DNA of 64,000 nucleotides, from positions 124,001 to 188,000 of the forward strand of contig JARWZU010000088.1 in NCBI GenBank assembly GCA_029866215.1, in the 5' to 3' direction. This DNA is from Akkermansiaceae bacterium (GTDB lineage Bacteria > Verrucomicrobiota > Verrucomicrobiia > Verrucomicrobiales > Akkermansiaceae). How positions within the stretch are numbered: position 1 is the first letter of the stretch; every line of letters begins with the position of its first letter. Made by a program: the position numbers and the translations under genes. Below, one piece after another: positions 19,917-30,039 of the stretch. Under the pieces are notes generated by a model, which did no database searches, was not told the DNA's origin, and saw only the letters and a program-made list of their open reading frames with translations.

Positions 19917-20471
19917 ATGAAACTTTTCATCCTAGGAATACTCCGTAAAATTTGTGTAGTAGTGGTAGCAATGAAGGGCTGCCAACTGGGTAGCGGAGTA
20001 ATCCTCAATGGCCTACCCTACATTCGCCGCAAGGGCAATGGCCGCATCATTCTGGGTAACGGCTGCACCATCAATGGCACGCGTTGGGCAAACTGGCTCG
20101 GTACGCCTGGGGCTATGATTCTCAACGCAGAAAATGGCGCAATTCTCGAACTTAAAAGTGGAGCAGGGGTCTCATCATCCCAGATTATTGCCAACATCGG
20201 CATTGAAATCGGCGAGCACTCGTTGGTCGGGGCCGGATGTCTGATATGCGATTCCGACATGCACGAGGTGCCGCTTGGCTCGGGCAAAAAGGTGGCGATG
20301 GCCCCAATCAAAATCGGCAAAGAGGTCTTCATTGGTGCGCGCTGCATCATTCTCAAAGGGGTAACCATCGGAGATGGTGCAGTGATTGGCGCAGGGTCAG
20401 TTGTAAGTAATAACATCCCTGCGAGGTCTCTTTCAGCCGGGAATCCTGCCCAAGTGATAAGAACGTTTTGA
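19917..20471 (+). CDS. Hexapeptide-repeat (LbH) acyltransferase
   Basis: IGARCIILKGVTIGDGAVIGAGSVVSNNIPARSLSAGNPAQVIRTF. Confidence 0.9.
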   Translation: MKLFILGILRKICVVVVAMKGCQLGSGVILNGLPYIRRKGNGRIILGNGCTINGTRWANWLGTPGAMILNAENGAILELKSGAGVSSSQIIANIGIEIGEHSLVGAGCLICDSDMHEVPLGSGKKVAMAPIKIGKEVFIGARCIILKGVTIGDGAVIGAGSVVSNNIPARSLSAGNPAQVIRTF

Positions 20472-20507
20472 CTATATATGGTTTATACTGTGATTCATTA
20501 GAGCTAA

Positions 20508-21656
20508 ATGCATAAAGCCATGCCAAAACTTAAAATCGCCATTCTCGCAGATTTCCCCCTCTCAGCCCTATCGGAAGGTGCCCTGGGTCGCGGCGGAGGC
20601 CAAGGCTGCACTTGGCTGCCCCAGCTCGCGCTTGCATTTCAGGAGTACCCCGAATTCGAGATCCACTGGGTCTTACTGGATCGAAGCATTGGCAAGCGCC
20701 AAGTGTTCCAAGCCCAAGGGCAGTGGTTTCACCGGGTACCTGCGGTTAAGTTCAGCCTCGATCTCGGTTTGAACTATCTGCCAGCTCGCTTCGCTCTGCG
20801 CCGTGAAATCCACAAAATCGAACCGGACATCATTCACACTTGGGGAACCGAATTGATTTACCCCGTAGCAATGCTCGACTTCAAAGGGCCTAGTATCCTC
20901 TCGATGCAGGGCATCCTAACGGAATACCACCGCATCGGGGGGCTTCCGTCTGACTGGCGGTGGCGAAAAATGATTGCCTCTGAGGCGGGATTTATCCGCA
21001 ACGCCACGATCGTGACCTCCGAAAGCCAGTGGGGCATCGACAAGGTCAAGGCCATTCACCCAAATGCCGATTGCCGAATGGTTGAATACGGGGTCCACCC
21101 AAGTTTTTACGATCTTCCATGGCAGCCCGACTCCAAGATTCCCTATGCTCTCTATGTCGGAGGGGGCGGTTCTCGTAAAGGGCTGGATATCCTTATTGAT
21201 GCGGTAAAGTTGCTACCTGACCGCGAGTGGGAGCTCAGGCTGGCCGGAGACTCCTCACTCCAAGCAGCCTGCGACGCAGCAGGGCTGCAAAATACCCGTT
21301 GTCTCGGCATGCTATCTTGGGCCGAGATGAAACTGCAACTGCAGGGAGCTTGGTGCTCGGTCCTGCCGACGCGCGGTGACACCAGCCCCAACTCAGTGAA
21401 AGAAGCCCGCGTGATTGGTGTTCCCGTGATCACCACACTCCACGGTGGCCAAGCGGGCTACATCAGGGATGGCGAAAATGGTAGAATCGTCGATCCTCTA
21501 AATTCTGAAAACCTTGCTACCACACTTAGCGAAGTCATGAAATCTCATGAGTCAGTCCTTGTTATGGGGAAAACCCGCCATCAAGAGGACCGAGATTACT
21601 TGCATTCACGTCGTACAGCAGAGTGTTTTGTTTCCATCTATAATGATTTAAAATGA
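20508..21656 (+). CDS. Glycosyltransferase family 4
   Basis: YALYVGGGGSRKGLDILIDAVKLL; PNSVKEARVIGVPVITTLHGGQAGYIRDGENGRIVDP. Confidence 0.88.
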   Translation: MHKAMPKLKIAILADFPLSALSEGALGRGGGQGCTWLPQLALAFQEYPEFEIHWVLLDRSIGKRQVFQAQGQWFHRVPAVKFSLDLGLNYLPARFALRREIHKIEPDIIHTWGTELIYPVAMLDFKGPSILSMQGILTEYHRIGGLPSDWRWRKMIASEAGFIRNATIVTSESQWGIDKVKAIHPNADCRMVEYGVHPSFYDLPWQPDSKIPYALYVGGGGSRKGLDILIDAVKLLPDREWELRLAGDSSLQAACDAAGLQNTRCLGMLSWAEMKLQLQGAWCSVLPTRGDTSPNSVKEARVIGVPVITTLHGGQAGYIRDGENGRIVDPLNSENLATTLSEVMKSHESVLVMGKTRHQEDRDYLHSRRTAECFVSIYNDLK

Positions 21657-21699
21657 TGACAGATTCTTATCTGTTTCACATTTAGTAACTGATTACCTA

Positions 21700-22944
21700 A
21701 TGAAAATTCTAGTTTCTGCCTATGCTTGTGATCCGTATCGAGGTTCAGAATCTGGGGTTGGCTGGGCTGCGGTGTGCCGGATTGCACGCGACCATGAGGT
21801 CTGGGTTTTGACCGATGATCAGAACCGGGCAGGCTGGGAGCAAGGAGCGCGAGACGGAATTATCCCCGAGAGGGTCAATGTCCAATTCTTACGGAAGTCG
21901 CGGGATCATTGCAAAAATCGATTTATCGCGCGTTTGCAAGACTGGCTGCGGTACGCGGACTTCAATCGCAAAGTCTTGGCCGCCGCACATGCCTGGCACG
22001 CGCAGGTGGGATTTGAAATGTGCCATCAAGTGACCATCGCCGCGTGGCGCATGCCATCACCCCTATGGCGATTGCCCATCCCCTTTGTCTGGGGGCCGAT
22101 TGGTGGTGCCGGATGGATGCCTCCAGCGTTTCGTTCGATGCTGAGTCCAAAGTCGCGGTTCTTCGAGACCCTACGAGATTGGAACACATGGACTGTCCAA
22201 AGATCAAAAACGTTCCATGATTGCATCCAAAACACAGCGGTAGTCATTGCAGCAAACGAGGAGACGGAACAATTTTTGAAGCCCCTCCGAGGGAGTCTGC
22301 CGTTAATACGCCTCCCCATCGTTTCGCTTTCAGCAGAAAAGATCGAAAAATTCCGGAAAAAAGAAATAACACCAAGGATTGGCAAACTGCGTTTGTTTGC
22401 TGGAGGCAATATAGAGGGACGCAAGGGAGTAAGCCTTGCGTTGCGTGCGCTCGCCGATGTCAAGGCGCGCGGAATTGATTTTCATTATACGATTGCGGGG
22501 GGTGGCCCTGAAATCGGGACGCTGCAAGTCCTCTGCTCTAGCCTCGGTTTGAATGATAAAGTTGAGTTCCATGCCGGCTACTCGGGCGATGATTACATCC
22601 GTGCCCTGCAGGAATCCGACATTTATTTCCTCCCAAGTTTTCGCGAGAGCACACCGGTGACCTTGATGGAAGCTTATCTTGCCGGATGTTATCCCGTGGT
22701 AGCGGATGCCAGCGCACAGGGCGAAATTGTGCGACTCATGGGAGGAATCGCCGTGAAAGCAGAGTCTCAGGAGACCATGGCTAAAGGCTTGGCAGATGCA
22801 CTGGTTTGGTGTCATGAAAATCGAGAACTCCTTGCTGATGAAAATGCAGTGGCCAGAGAAAAGGTATGTTCCTACTTCTTCGCCGAGCGATATGATTCGA
22901 TTCTTACTGAAGCGTATTCGGGCGCTATGGGCAAAGCATCCTAA
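21700..22944 (+). CDS. Glycosyltransferase family 4
   Basis: MKILVSAYACDPYRGSESGVGW; RLFAGGNIEGRKGVSLALRAL; FLPSFRESTPVTLMEAYLAGCYPVVAD. Confidence 0.9.
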   Translation: MKILVSAYACDPYRGSESGVGWAAVCRIARDHEVWVLTDDQNRAGWEQGARDGIIPERVNVQFLRKSRDHCKNRFIARLQDWLRYADFNRKVLAAAHAWHAQVGFEMCHQVTIAAWRMPSPLWRLPIPFVWGPIGGAGWMPPAFRSMLSPKSRFFETLRDWNTWTVQRSKTFHDCIQNTAVVIAANEETEQFLKPLRGSLPLIRLPIVSLSAEKIEKFRKKEITPRIGKLRLFAGGNIEGRKGVSLALRALADVKARGIDFHYTIAGGGPEIGTLQVLCSSLGLNDKVEFHAGYSGDDYIRALQESDIYFLPSFRESTPVTLMEAYLAGCYPVVADASAQGEIVRLMGGIAVKAESQETMAKGLADALVWCHENRELLADENAVAREKVCSYFFAERYDSILTEAYSGAMGKAS

Positions 22945-23068
22945 ATGCACGAGTCATAGGGTTCGGTCGCAAGTCCTATCACGACCACCGCTTACAGCGT
23001 CCTCATGACTCAATTCTCTTCCGTATTCAAAATCCATCACTGATCCTTAAAATTTGCGGTATCTGCCC

Positions 23069-23926
23069 ATGTCCAAATCACCCAACATCACATGGTCTAG
23101 GCTTGGCCTAGGCACAGGCACCTTAGCTTCACTTGGTCGGGCCTCCAGCGCCAAGGATGTGGAAAGAATACTCGTCTCAATGCTCGAAAACGGAGTGTCG
23201 GTGATCGATACCGCCAATACTTATGGTTCCACTGCCTGCGAGCGTTTGATCGGACGCGTGATGAAAAATATCCAAGGTCCCTTCACTCTAGTGACCAAGG
23301 CCGGCTATTGCCATGGGGATCTCCCCCTGCCCTTGCGCCCACTCAATCCTTTTCTGAAAAAAGCATTACAACGAATGGGTAGGCAGCAATGCTTTGAACC
23401 GACCTATATCGCCAAATGCTTGGAGAGAAGCCTCTATCGGCTGGGTATCGAGCGTGTTAGCACATTCATGCTGCACGATGCCACGATGGAAGCCGTTACG
23501 AATGACCACCTCCTGAGCGTGTTGGAAAATCTAAAAACATCCGGCAAAACGGTATTGGTTGGTGTTTCAACGGGAGACCCTGAGATCCTGCAACACGCAC
23601 TATCAACCGGTGTCTTTGGGGTGATCCAGACACCGGCGAGCCTACGCCACGCACAGGCATTGCAATCAGTTTGGCATCAATGTGAAGCAGCGGGAATCCA
23701 CGTCATCGCCAATCACATTTATGATCCACATTGCTTCCGGCATCTTGGCGTGAATCACGAATTGCTGATGCGTGCCAGTGCTTCTTTATTACCCGAAGGA
23801 GCTACCATCTTGTGTGGCACGCGCAATCCTTCACACCTTCGACAGTCAAATGAATGGGCTTCCAATCCAATCCCCAGGCCAGATGCAGAGAGGCTCGCAG
23901 AAGAAATCTACGCTATGGAAATATGA
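23069..23926 (+). CDS. Aldo/keto reductase family protein
   Basis: SRLGLGTGTLASLGRASS, VSVIDTANTYGSTACERLIGRVM, TLVTKAGY, LYRLGIERVSTFMLHD. Confidence 0.88.
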   Translation: MSKSPNITWSRLGLGTGTLASLGRASSAKDVERILVSMLENGVSVIDTANTYGSTACERLIGRVMKNIQGPFTLVTKAGYCHGDLPLPLRPLNPFLKKALQRMGRQQCFEPTYIAKCLERSLYRLGIERVSTFMLHDATMEAVTNDHLLSVLENLKTSGKTVLVGVSTGDPEILQHALSTGVFGVIQTPASLRHAQALQSVWHQCEAAGIHVIANHIYDPHCFRHLGVNHELLMRASASLLPEGATILCGTRNPSHLRQSNEWASNPIPRPDAERLAEEIYAMEI

Positions 23927-23983
23927 TTCAAAAATCAGTAGCCCACTGATTTGCCTAATTTTTAATTTACCCACCTGATAGAA

Positions 23984-25660
23984 ATGATCGAAGATGCAAG
24001 AACGATTGTTGCTGGCACTTGTCTGGAGGCTGACCTCTGTATCATTGGGGGCGGGGCGGCGGCAATTACCCTAGCCCTAGGTTACTTGAATTCTGGACGC
24101 AGTGTCATCGTCATCCCCGGAGGTGGCCCCAACCAGAGTGCCTTCGGGATCGATTTGTACCGAGGCGCAGTCTCGCCCCAAGGTAGTCACGAACCGCTCG
24201 AGGAGAACCGACTTCGGATGTGGGGCGGGACAACAACCGTGTGGGGCGGACGCTGCATTCCTTTCGATCCGATTGATTTCGAGAAACGCGATTGGATGCC
24301 AAACAGCGGTTGGCCTGTCGGGATCGAAGAGCTCAACCCGTATATCTCACGGGCCTCCGAGATCTCGGAAGCGGGCGAGGCAAACTACGATGCACGATCG
24401 GTATTCCCCAGAACCCAAGCAGAAATCTTAACAGGTTTCGACGATGAAGATTTTGCTTCTTGGCCTCTTGAACGATGGAGCGTACCGACTGACTTCAGCA
24501 AGCGCTACAAAGCAGAGTTGGAATCCGCACCTAACGTTCGGGTGCTACTCCATGCCCATGCCATCCACCTCAAGCTCGAGGGCTCCGGTGATTCTCTGGA
24601 ATCCGTAAAGGTAGCCTGTACACCAGGACAGGATTTCTGGGTGAAGTCGCGTGACACCGTTCTCGCCTGCGGGGCGCTTGAAAACGCAAGGCTACTCCTC
24701 GCTGCAAGAGATGTTTTACCCGAAGGAATCGGCAACAAAAATGACCTAGTGGGTAGGTACTATCAATCTCACCGTTTTGGCGTCTGCGGACATGTGGAAC
24801 TGAAAAATCCCGATAAAAATTTCATCTATGACTTCGAGAAAGACGCTGAGGGAGTCTATTGCAGAAGGCGGTTCTGGCTGACTCCAGAGGCGCAGGAGAA
24901 GCACCAGGTTTGCAACGTCGTGGGCTTCTTTTTCAGAACGGTCTCGGGCTCGTCGGAGCACCGGAATGCGATGGTCTCCACCGTATTACTCGCAAAAATG
25001 ATTCTGGGAGGTGCTCGCAAAGGCCCAAGGAGACTGTGTGAGATCCTAAAGGATCAGCGAATGGAGTTTCTCACCCACTTAAAAATCGTCATCATGGATG
25101 GGCCAAGTATCTTCGGCCAGTTGGCTGCAGTCGCCTACACACGCTTTTTCCAAAAACGACGTTTGCCCATGGTCCTACCGCCCAAGAAGATGAACCGCTT
25201 TCCCCTGTTTTTCCAGACCGAGCATGCGCCGCTGCATGACAGTCGTGTCTTGCTTGACGAATCGAGCGTCGACGAATTTGGCATTCCGAGACTTGAGGCG
25301 CGGATCAAGTTCGGCGAAATCGACTATCGCACGATTACCACCTACATTTCACTTTTCAAAAAGCGCATCGAGGAAACGGGTCTTGGAACTTTTTACCTGT
25401 CCGCTGCAGACCAGCAGTTTCTAACAAATCCTGAAAAGCAGAACTTCAACAGCAACTCACACAACATAGGAACCACCCGCATGTCGGATCGCCCCGAAAG
25501 TGGGGTTGTGGACAAAGACTGCAAAGTTTACTCCGTCGCCAATCTCTATGTCGCAGGCTCGTCGGTATTTCCGACCAGTGGCCATGCCAATCCCACGCTG
25601 ATGATCATTGCATTGACACTTCGCTTGGCAGATCACTTAGCTGCCAAGCATGCGAGGTAG
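23984..25660 (+). CDS. GMC-family oxidoreductase
   Basis: ADLCIIGGGAAAITLALGYLNSGRSVIVI; NSNSHNIGTTRMSDRPESGVVDKDCKVYSVANLYVAGSSVFPTSGHANPTLMIIALTLRLADHL. Confidence 0.9.
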   Translation: MIEDARTIVAGTCLEADLCIIGGGAAAITLALGYLNSGRSVIVIPGGGPNQSAFGIDLYRGAVSPQGSHEPLEENRLRMWGGTTTVWGGRCIPFDPIDFEKRDWMPNSGWPVGIEELNPYISRASEISEAGEANYDARSVFPRTQAEILTGFDDEDFASWPLERWSVPTDFSKRYKAELESAPNVRVLLHAHAIHLKLEGSGDSLESVKVACTPGQDFWVKSRDTVLACGALENARLLLAARDVLPEGIGNKNDLVGRYYQSHRFGVCGHVELKNPDKNFIYDFEKDAEGVYCRRRFWLTPEAQEKHQVCNVVGFFFRTVSGSSEHRNAMVSTVLLAKMILGGARKGPRRLCEILKDQRMEFLTHLKIVIMDGPSIFGQLAAVAYTRFFQKRRLPMVLPPKKMNRFPLFFQTEHAPLHDSRVLLDESSVDEFGIPRLEARIKFGEIDYRTITTYISLFKKRIEETGLGTFYLSAADQQFLTNPEKQNFNSNSHNIGTTRMSDRPESGVVDKDCKVYSVANLYVAGSSVFPTSGHANPTLMIIALTLRLADHLAAKHAR

Positions 25661-25876
25661 ATTAGATCCCATTAGTAAGTGGCCATAGGAACTCATTTAG
25701 TCCAAGTAAAGGGTGTCAGCAGATTGTTTGTGTTTTAGCGGGTCTGAATAGCCCGCGTCGCCACCGCCGACCTCAAACTGAAAAGCGACCCAGCAGATCG
25801 CTGAGACGCCAGAATAGCCCAGACCTAGTTAAATTATTGGGAAAAAGACACGACTGATTCAAAACATTCAGTGCAC

Positions 25877-26548
25877 ATGAAAAAATCACATTATTTAATA
25901 TCTATCCTCACCCTTATTTTCGGGTTCGCGTCTTTATCATTCGATAGCCTCGTCAATAACCTGTCTGTGACACCTCTTTTTTCGTTGAGCTGGTTAATGA
26001 TTCACGCGTTTTATCAGCCCAAACGAATTATTTTTGTGCTGCATATGATTTTACTCGTGTGTGTCGTTGTAAGTTTGCGAGATCAGTCAACTAGCATGTT
26101 CTATCTTCGCACGATGTCATTTATTCTAGGAGGTTCACTGGCGGCACTTTTCGCTGGATCTCGGGAAAAATCCCGAGAATTGTTGGATACGACTGTTCGA
26201 ATCATTGAACGACTTCCTGCACTGGTGGTTGCCACTGACGCAAATGGCACCATCATCGCCGCGAGTGAGAAACTTTTGGATCTAGTTAAAGACAGCTACC
26301 AACCTCTAATCGGCCATCATTTTTCTGACGTTTTCATGGGGCAGTATTCTCCCGGCAATGCGATCCGCATCTGTCACGATTGGATGCAACAATCAGTCGC
26401 TTCTGACAACGAGTTTATCTTAAGACACGAAAAGGAGATTCGGTTGTACGGAAAACCTGTCATTTCTGGGGCAGGAAATAATAAGTTGCTGACGGCGGTT
26501 TTCACCCTGGAGCAGCCGAAATCTTTTGATTTCGCTTTAAACCGCTGA
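25877..26548 (+). CDS. Membrane-anchored PAS-domain-like protein without an obvious output domain
   Basis: N-terminal hydrophobic helices, then LPALVVATDANGTIIAASEKLLDLVKDSYQPLIGHHFSDVF, PAS-like. Confidence 0.55.
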   Translation: MKKSHYLISILTLIFGFASLSFDSLVNNLSVTPLFSLSWLMIHAFYQPKRIIFVLHMILLVCVVVSLRDQSTSMFYLRTMSFILGGSLAALFAGSREKSRELLDTTVRIIERLPALVVATDANGTIIAASEKLLDLVKDSYQPLIGHHFSDVFMGQYSPGNAIRICHDWMQQSVASDNEFILRHEKEIRLYGKPVISGAGNNKLLTAVFTLEQPKSFDFALNR

Positions 26549-26686
26549 AACGACTCACGCGTAAGTCGAGCCCATAGTTCTACTTTTTCGTGATTTTCTA
26601 GGGTCTGCGGTGATCTTTTAAAATTCAAAAAATGATCTTGAGGCGGAAGTCTAGATCATCTGCAACACCTTGTCCCCCCTCTGCTA

Positions 26687-29600
26687 ATGAAAGTTCTTCA
26701 AGTATTTAACCGCTACCAAGAAAAAGGTGGCGAGGAACTCTCAGTTGAGAGGGTTTCAAATGTGATTAGCACTCGGCACAGAGTTTTTCATTGCTATTTC
26801 GACAGCATCTCATGGATGAACGAAACCGATATCATTGATCGCCTCACCCAAGCGCTGCGAATTTTCTACAATCCTCCGGCGGTCAGAAGGTTCAAACTGC
26901 AACTGAAGGCATGCAACCCAGACGTGATTCTGATGCACAACATCTTTCCCGTGGGATCGATTGGGGTTTATTGGGCAGCGATCCGCAGCGGCATTCCCGT
27001 TTTGCACTACATTCACAATTTTCGACCTTTTTCGGTCAATGGCTATCTGTGGGCAAATGAGCGCCTCGAAACGGCAGGCCTCAGGAAAAACTTTTTCCCT
27101 GAGATCTTGGCAGGATCTTGGCAAAATTCGCGACTCAAGACGGCGCTCTACGCGTTGGTGATATGGACTATGCATGCTGCTGGCATCTATCGGAAGTTTG
27201 ATGGTTGGCTGGCGATCTCGGGATTCATGCGCGACGTGTTTGTGAAAGCGGGCGTACCTGCCGAGAAAGTCTTTTTGCTTCGGCATTCGTGGGAGATGCC
27301 AAGTGCACCAAGTGCACCAAGTGCACCAAGTGCACATGGTGAAACGCCGATTCCCTATTTCCTGTTTCTTGGCAGGATTACAGAGGCCAAAGGCATCCGG
27401 GTACTGGTTGAAGCCTGGCGGTGTGTAGCGGCAGAACACCCAGAGGCGCGACTCATCATTGGTGGAGATGGGCCAGCGGCTGAGTGGCTAAGCGCTGAGA
27501 TTCGGGTTACCGACCGAATCGAATTTAAAGGCTTTGTATCAGGAGAGGAAAAAAAGCGATTGCTTCAAGGCTGTGAGGCGATGCTGGTCACCTCTGAGTG
27601 GTGGGAACCTTTGGGACTGGTGGTTTATGAAGCTTATCAATACCAGCGTCCCGTCATTGCAGCTCGATCAGGTGGACTGATGGAGACAGTGATCGATGGA
27701 AAAACTGGCTGGCTCTATCCACCTAGCAACAGCCGTGCTCTCGCAGACTGCGTCCTAGATGCTCTGCAGGCTCCTGCTGAGGCCAGTCGTCGTGGCATCG
27801 AGGGCTTCGCGTGGATGAAAAAAAATTCGCGCAACTCGGACTGGTTAGAAGATTTTGACAAAATTGCTGACGTGGTGAGGTCGCGGCGCGGAAAAGGTCG
27901 CGCCCTGAAGCCAACTGATGCACCCGACCAACCGGTGGACTTTTCAATTGTCACCGCCAGCTTTCGGCAAATTCCCTATCTCTCAAGGTGCGCAGCGAGC
28001 GTCGCCGATCAGGGTGGTGGATTTATCGTGGAACACCTGGTTCACGACGGTTGCTCTGGTGATGATTTTGACCAATGGGCTGCGAGTCAAAACTTTGCTT
28101 CATGCGTTAGCGAAAAAGATGATGGCATGTATGACGCCATCAATCGCGGTTTCGGCAGAGCTCAAGGGGCATTCCTCGCGTGGCTGAACTGTGACGAGCA
28201 GTATTTACCGGGGGCCTTAGCTCAGGTGAAGACGTGGTTCGAGAATAATCCTGACATCGATATCCTTTTTGGCGACGTGGTATTGATCACCCCTGAGGGC
28301 ATCCCTCTTGCCTATCGGAAGGCCGTCAAGCCGCTGCAGGGGCACATCCGCAGTTGCTTCCTGCCGACTTATTCGGCGGCAACCTTTGTCCGTAAAAGGG
28401 TGATTGATCAAGGATTTCTGGTCGACACTCAATACCGCGCAATTGCGGATGGGGTATGGATCGATGGCCTTTTAAGCGCCGGATTCAAAGCAGGAGTCTT
28501 GAACCAACCTCTGGCGGTCTTCACTCAAACAGGAGAAAATTTGGGACAGAGCCCCTTGGCGCGCGATGAGAACCTTGCGTGGCGCAGTCGGATGGGAAGA
28601 TCGCAGGTGATGCAACGCTTGTTATGGAGTGCAGCGCATCGATTACGAAAGCTTTTTGCGGGTGCCTACTGGAAACGAACTGTTAGAGTTCAAATTTTCG
28701 ATTTGCTGGCCAAATCACGCGTTTCGCGAGAAGCGAGAGTCGGGGAGCGTTGGGTCACCCACGTGAAGGACAATGGCGAGAGTGATCGTAATCGGGCGAT
28801 CTCATCTCCACCCTCGTCCAAATCCAAAATCGCCATCTCAGTCTACCTTGCAGATCAGAATCCAAAGCTGGGGCGAAGTTTGGGGATCTCTCGCATGACC
28901 GAAGTGATGCTGCAAGCGCTGGATCGCTCGCAAGACATCCACCTCACTGGGGTTTCTTCCGAGTCATCCATTCAGATTCTTGGCTCCACCAAAGCTGCGG
29001 TGTTGCCATGGAATACCCGTGGGGCAATGCGACGCATTCTAACCGATAACTTGCACCCACTTTTTCGTAAAGGTCAAATTCCTGATACTTATTATTTCCC
29101 GAAGGGTTTTTTACCGCGGTTGCATTGGCTTTGTTCGCCATCGGTAGTAACGATCCACGATACCATCATCCAATATTACAGTGATGTTTATCCGAAATGG
29201 CGGACTAGGATGGAATACCGTTATTGGGCCTCAATGCTCAAATACACCCTGCGACATGCAACCTGCATTCTAACGGTTTCAGAATCCGCCAAGACCCAGA
29301 TTCGAACTTTCATGGAGCGCCATGGAATCCCCGAAAAAGAGATCCTCGTGACCTATGAGCCGTGCCTCTATGAGTCCCTTCCGCAACCCGCCGAGGTGGC
29401 GAAAGAAGATTACGTGATTCACTTGGCATCACGCGAACCTCACAAACGAACGGCGCATTTGATCCAGTGGTGGCATGAAGCCGAGATGCGCGGTGATGCC
29501 TTGCCGACCCTGCATTTAATTGGCACGGTGCCATCCGAGGTAGCCCATTTGCTCACAAGCGCGCAACGAATCGTCGGTCAACCGTTTCTAAAAGAGTCGG

Positions 29601-29941
29601 CGCTGGAGGATGCCTATCGCCAAGCACGGGTGCTGATCCTACCCTCCGAGATCGAGGGCTTCGGACTACCAGCATTAGAAGCCTACTACCTCGGAACGCC
29701 CGTGTGCTATGTGAAGGGCACCTCGGTAGAGGAAGTGCTAAGACCTGCGACCGCAAAAGGCGGCTTTAACCTAGACGATGCCGCATCACTTTTCTCCGCC
29801 CTCGACGAGGTCATGACCATGAGCCCCGAAGAAGTCAAACAATGCGGACTGAAGCTAAGGGAAACCTATGCCGCCGAGAAGGTGGTAGAGAGAATGATCG
29901 ATGCATTCCGCCGTGTAGCGGCGGGGAGCTCTGGGAGGTAA
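26687..29941 (+). CDS. Fused glycosyltransferase, GT4-GT2-GT4 (1084 aa)
   Basis: Module 1: GGEELSVERVSNV...LGLVVYEAYQYQRPVIAARSGGLMETVIDGKTGWLYPP; module 2: FSIVTASFRQIPYLSRCAASVADQGG...WLNCDEQYLPGAL; module 3: FGLPALEAYYLGTPVCYVKGTSVEEV. Confidence 0.88.
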   Translation: MKVLQVFNRYQEKGGEELSVERVSNVISTRHRVFHCYFDSISWMNETDIIDRLTQALRIFYNPPAVRRFKLQLKACNPDVILMHNIFPVGSIGVYWAAIRSGIPVLHYIHNFRPFSVNGYLWANERLETAGLRKNFFPEILAGSWQNSRLKTALYALVIWTMHAAGIYRKFDGWLAISGFMRDVFVKAGVPAEKVFLLRHSWEMPSAPSAPSAPSAHGETPIPYFLFLGRITEAKGIRVLVEAWRCVAAEHPEARLIIGGDGPAAEWLSAEIRVTDRIEFKGFVSGEEKKRLLQGCEAMLVTSEWWEPLGLVVYEAYQYQRPVIAARSGGLMETVIDGKTGWLYPPSNSRALADCVLDALQAPAEASRRGIEGFAWMKKNSRNSDWLEDFDKIADVVRSRRGKGRALKPTDAPDQPVDFSIVTASFRQIPYLSRCAASVADQGGGFIVEHLVHDGCSGDDFDQWAASQNFASCVSEKDDGMYDAINRGFGRAQGAFLAWLNCDEQYLPGALAQVKTWFENNPDIDILFGDVVLITPEGIPLAYRKAVKPLQGHIRSCFLPTYSAATFVRKRVIDQGFLVDTQYRAIADGVWIDGLLSAGFKAGVLNQPLAVFTQTGENLGQSPLARDENLAWRSRMGRSQVMQRLLWSAAHRLRKLFAGAYWKRTVRVQIFDLLAKSRVSREARVGERWVTHVKDNGESDRNRAISSPPSSKSKIAISVYLADQNPKLGRSLGISRMTEVMLQALDRSQDIHLTGVSSESSIQILGSTKAAVLPWNTRGAMRRILTDNLHPLFRKGQIPDTYYFPKGFLPRLHWLCSPSVVTIHDTIIQYYSDVYPKWRTRMEYRYWASMLKYTLRHATCILTVSESAKTQIRTFMERHGIPEKEILVTYEPCLYESLPQPAEVAKEDYVIHLASREPHKRTAHLIQWWHEAEMRGDALPTLHLIGTVPSEVAHLLTSAQRIVGQPFLKESALEDAYRQARVLILPSEIEGFGLPALEAYYLGTPVCYVKGTSVEEVLRPATAKGGFNLDDAASLFSALDEVMTMSPEEVKQCGLKLRETYAAEKVVERMIDAFRRVAAGSSGR
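27301..27335 (+). repeat. In-frame 9-bp tandem repeat (aagtgcacc) inside the fused GT gene
   Basis: aagtgcacc x3 plus a partial 4th copy; encodes PSAPSAPSAPSAH. Confidence 0.95.
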
Positions 29942-29985
29942 AGCTGAAATTGGGAAAGTTGAAAGCTGAAATTGGGAGGAGAGGA
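29941..29985 (-). repeat. Inverted-orientation TTTCAGC-type repeat behind the GT fusion gene
   Basis: aaagctgaaattgggaaagttgaaagctgaaattgggagg is the reverse complement of the 30203-30362 units. Confidence 0.85.
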
Positions 29986-30039
29986 TGTGAGGTAAGTTAG
30001 ATTTTTGGACCACCACCTCCACAGTCAGCCCAGATAAAT

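Noticed and set aside
25661-25870. Possible gene relic between the GMC oxidoreductase and PAS gene
   Set aside because: Arg-rich in one frame (PRRHRRPQTEKRPSRSLRRQ) but no family resemblance strong enough to call.
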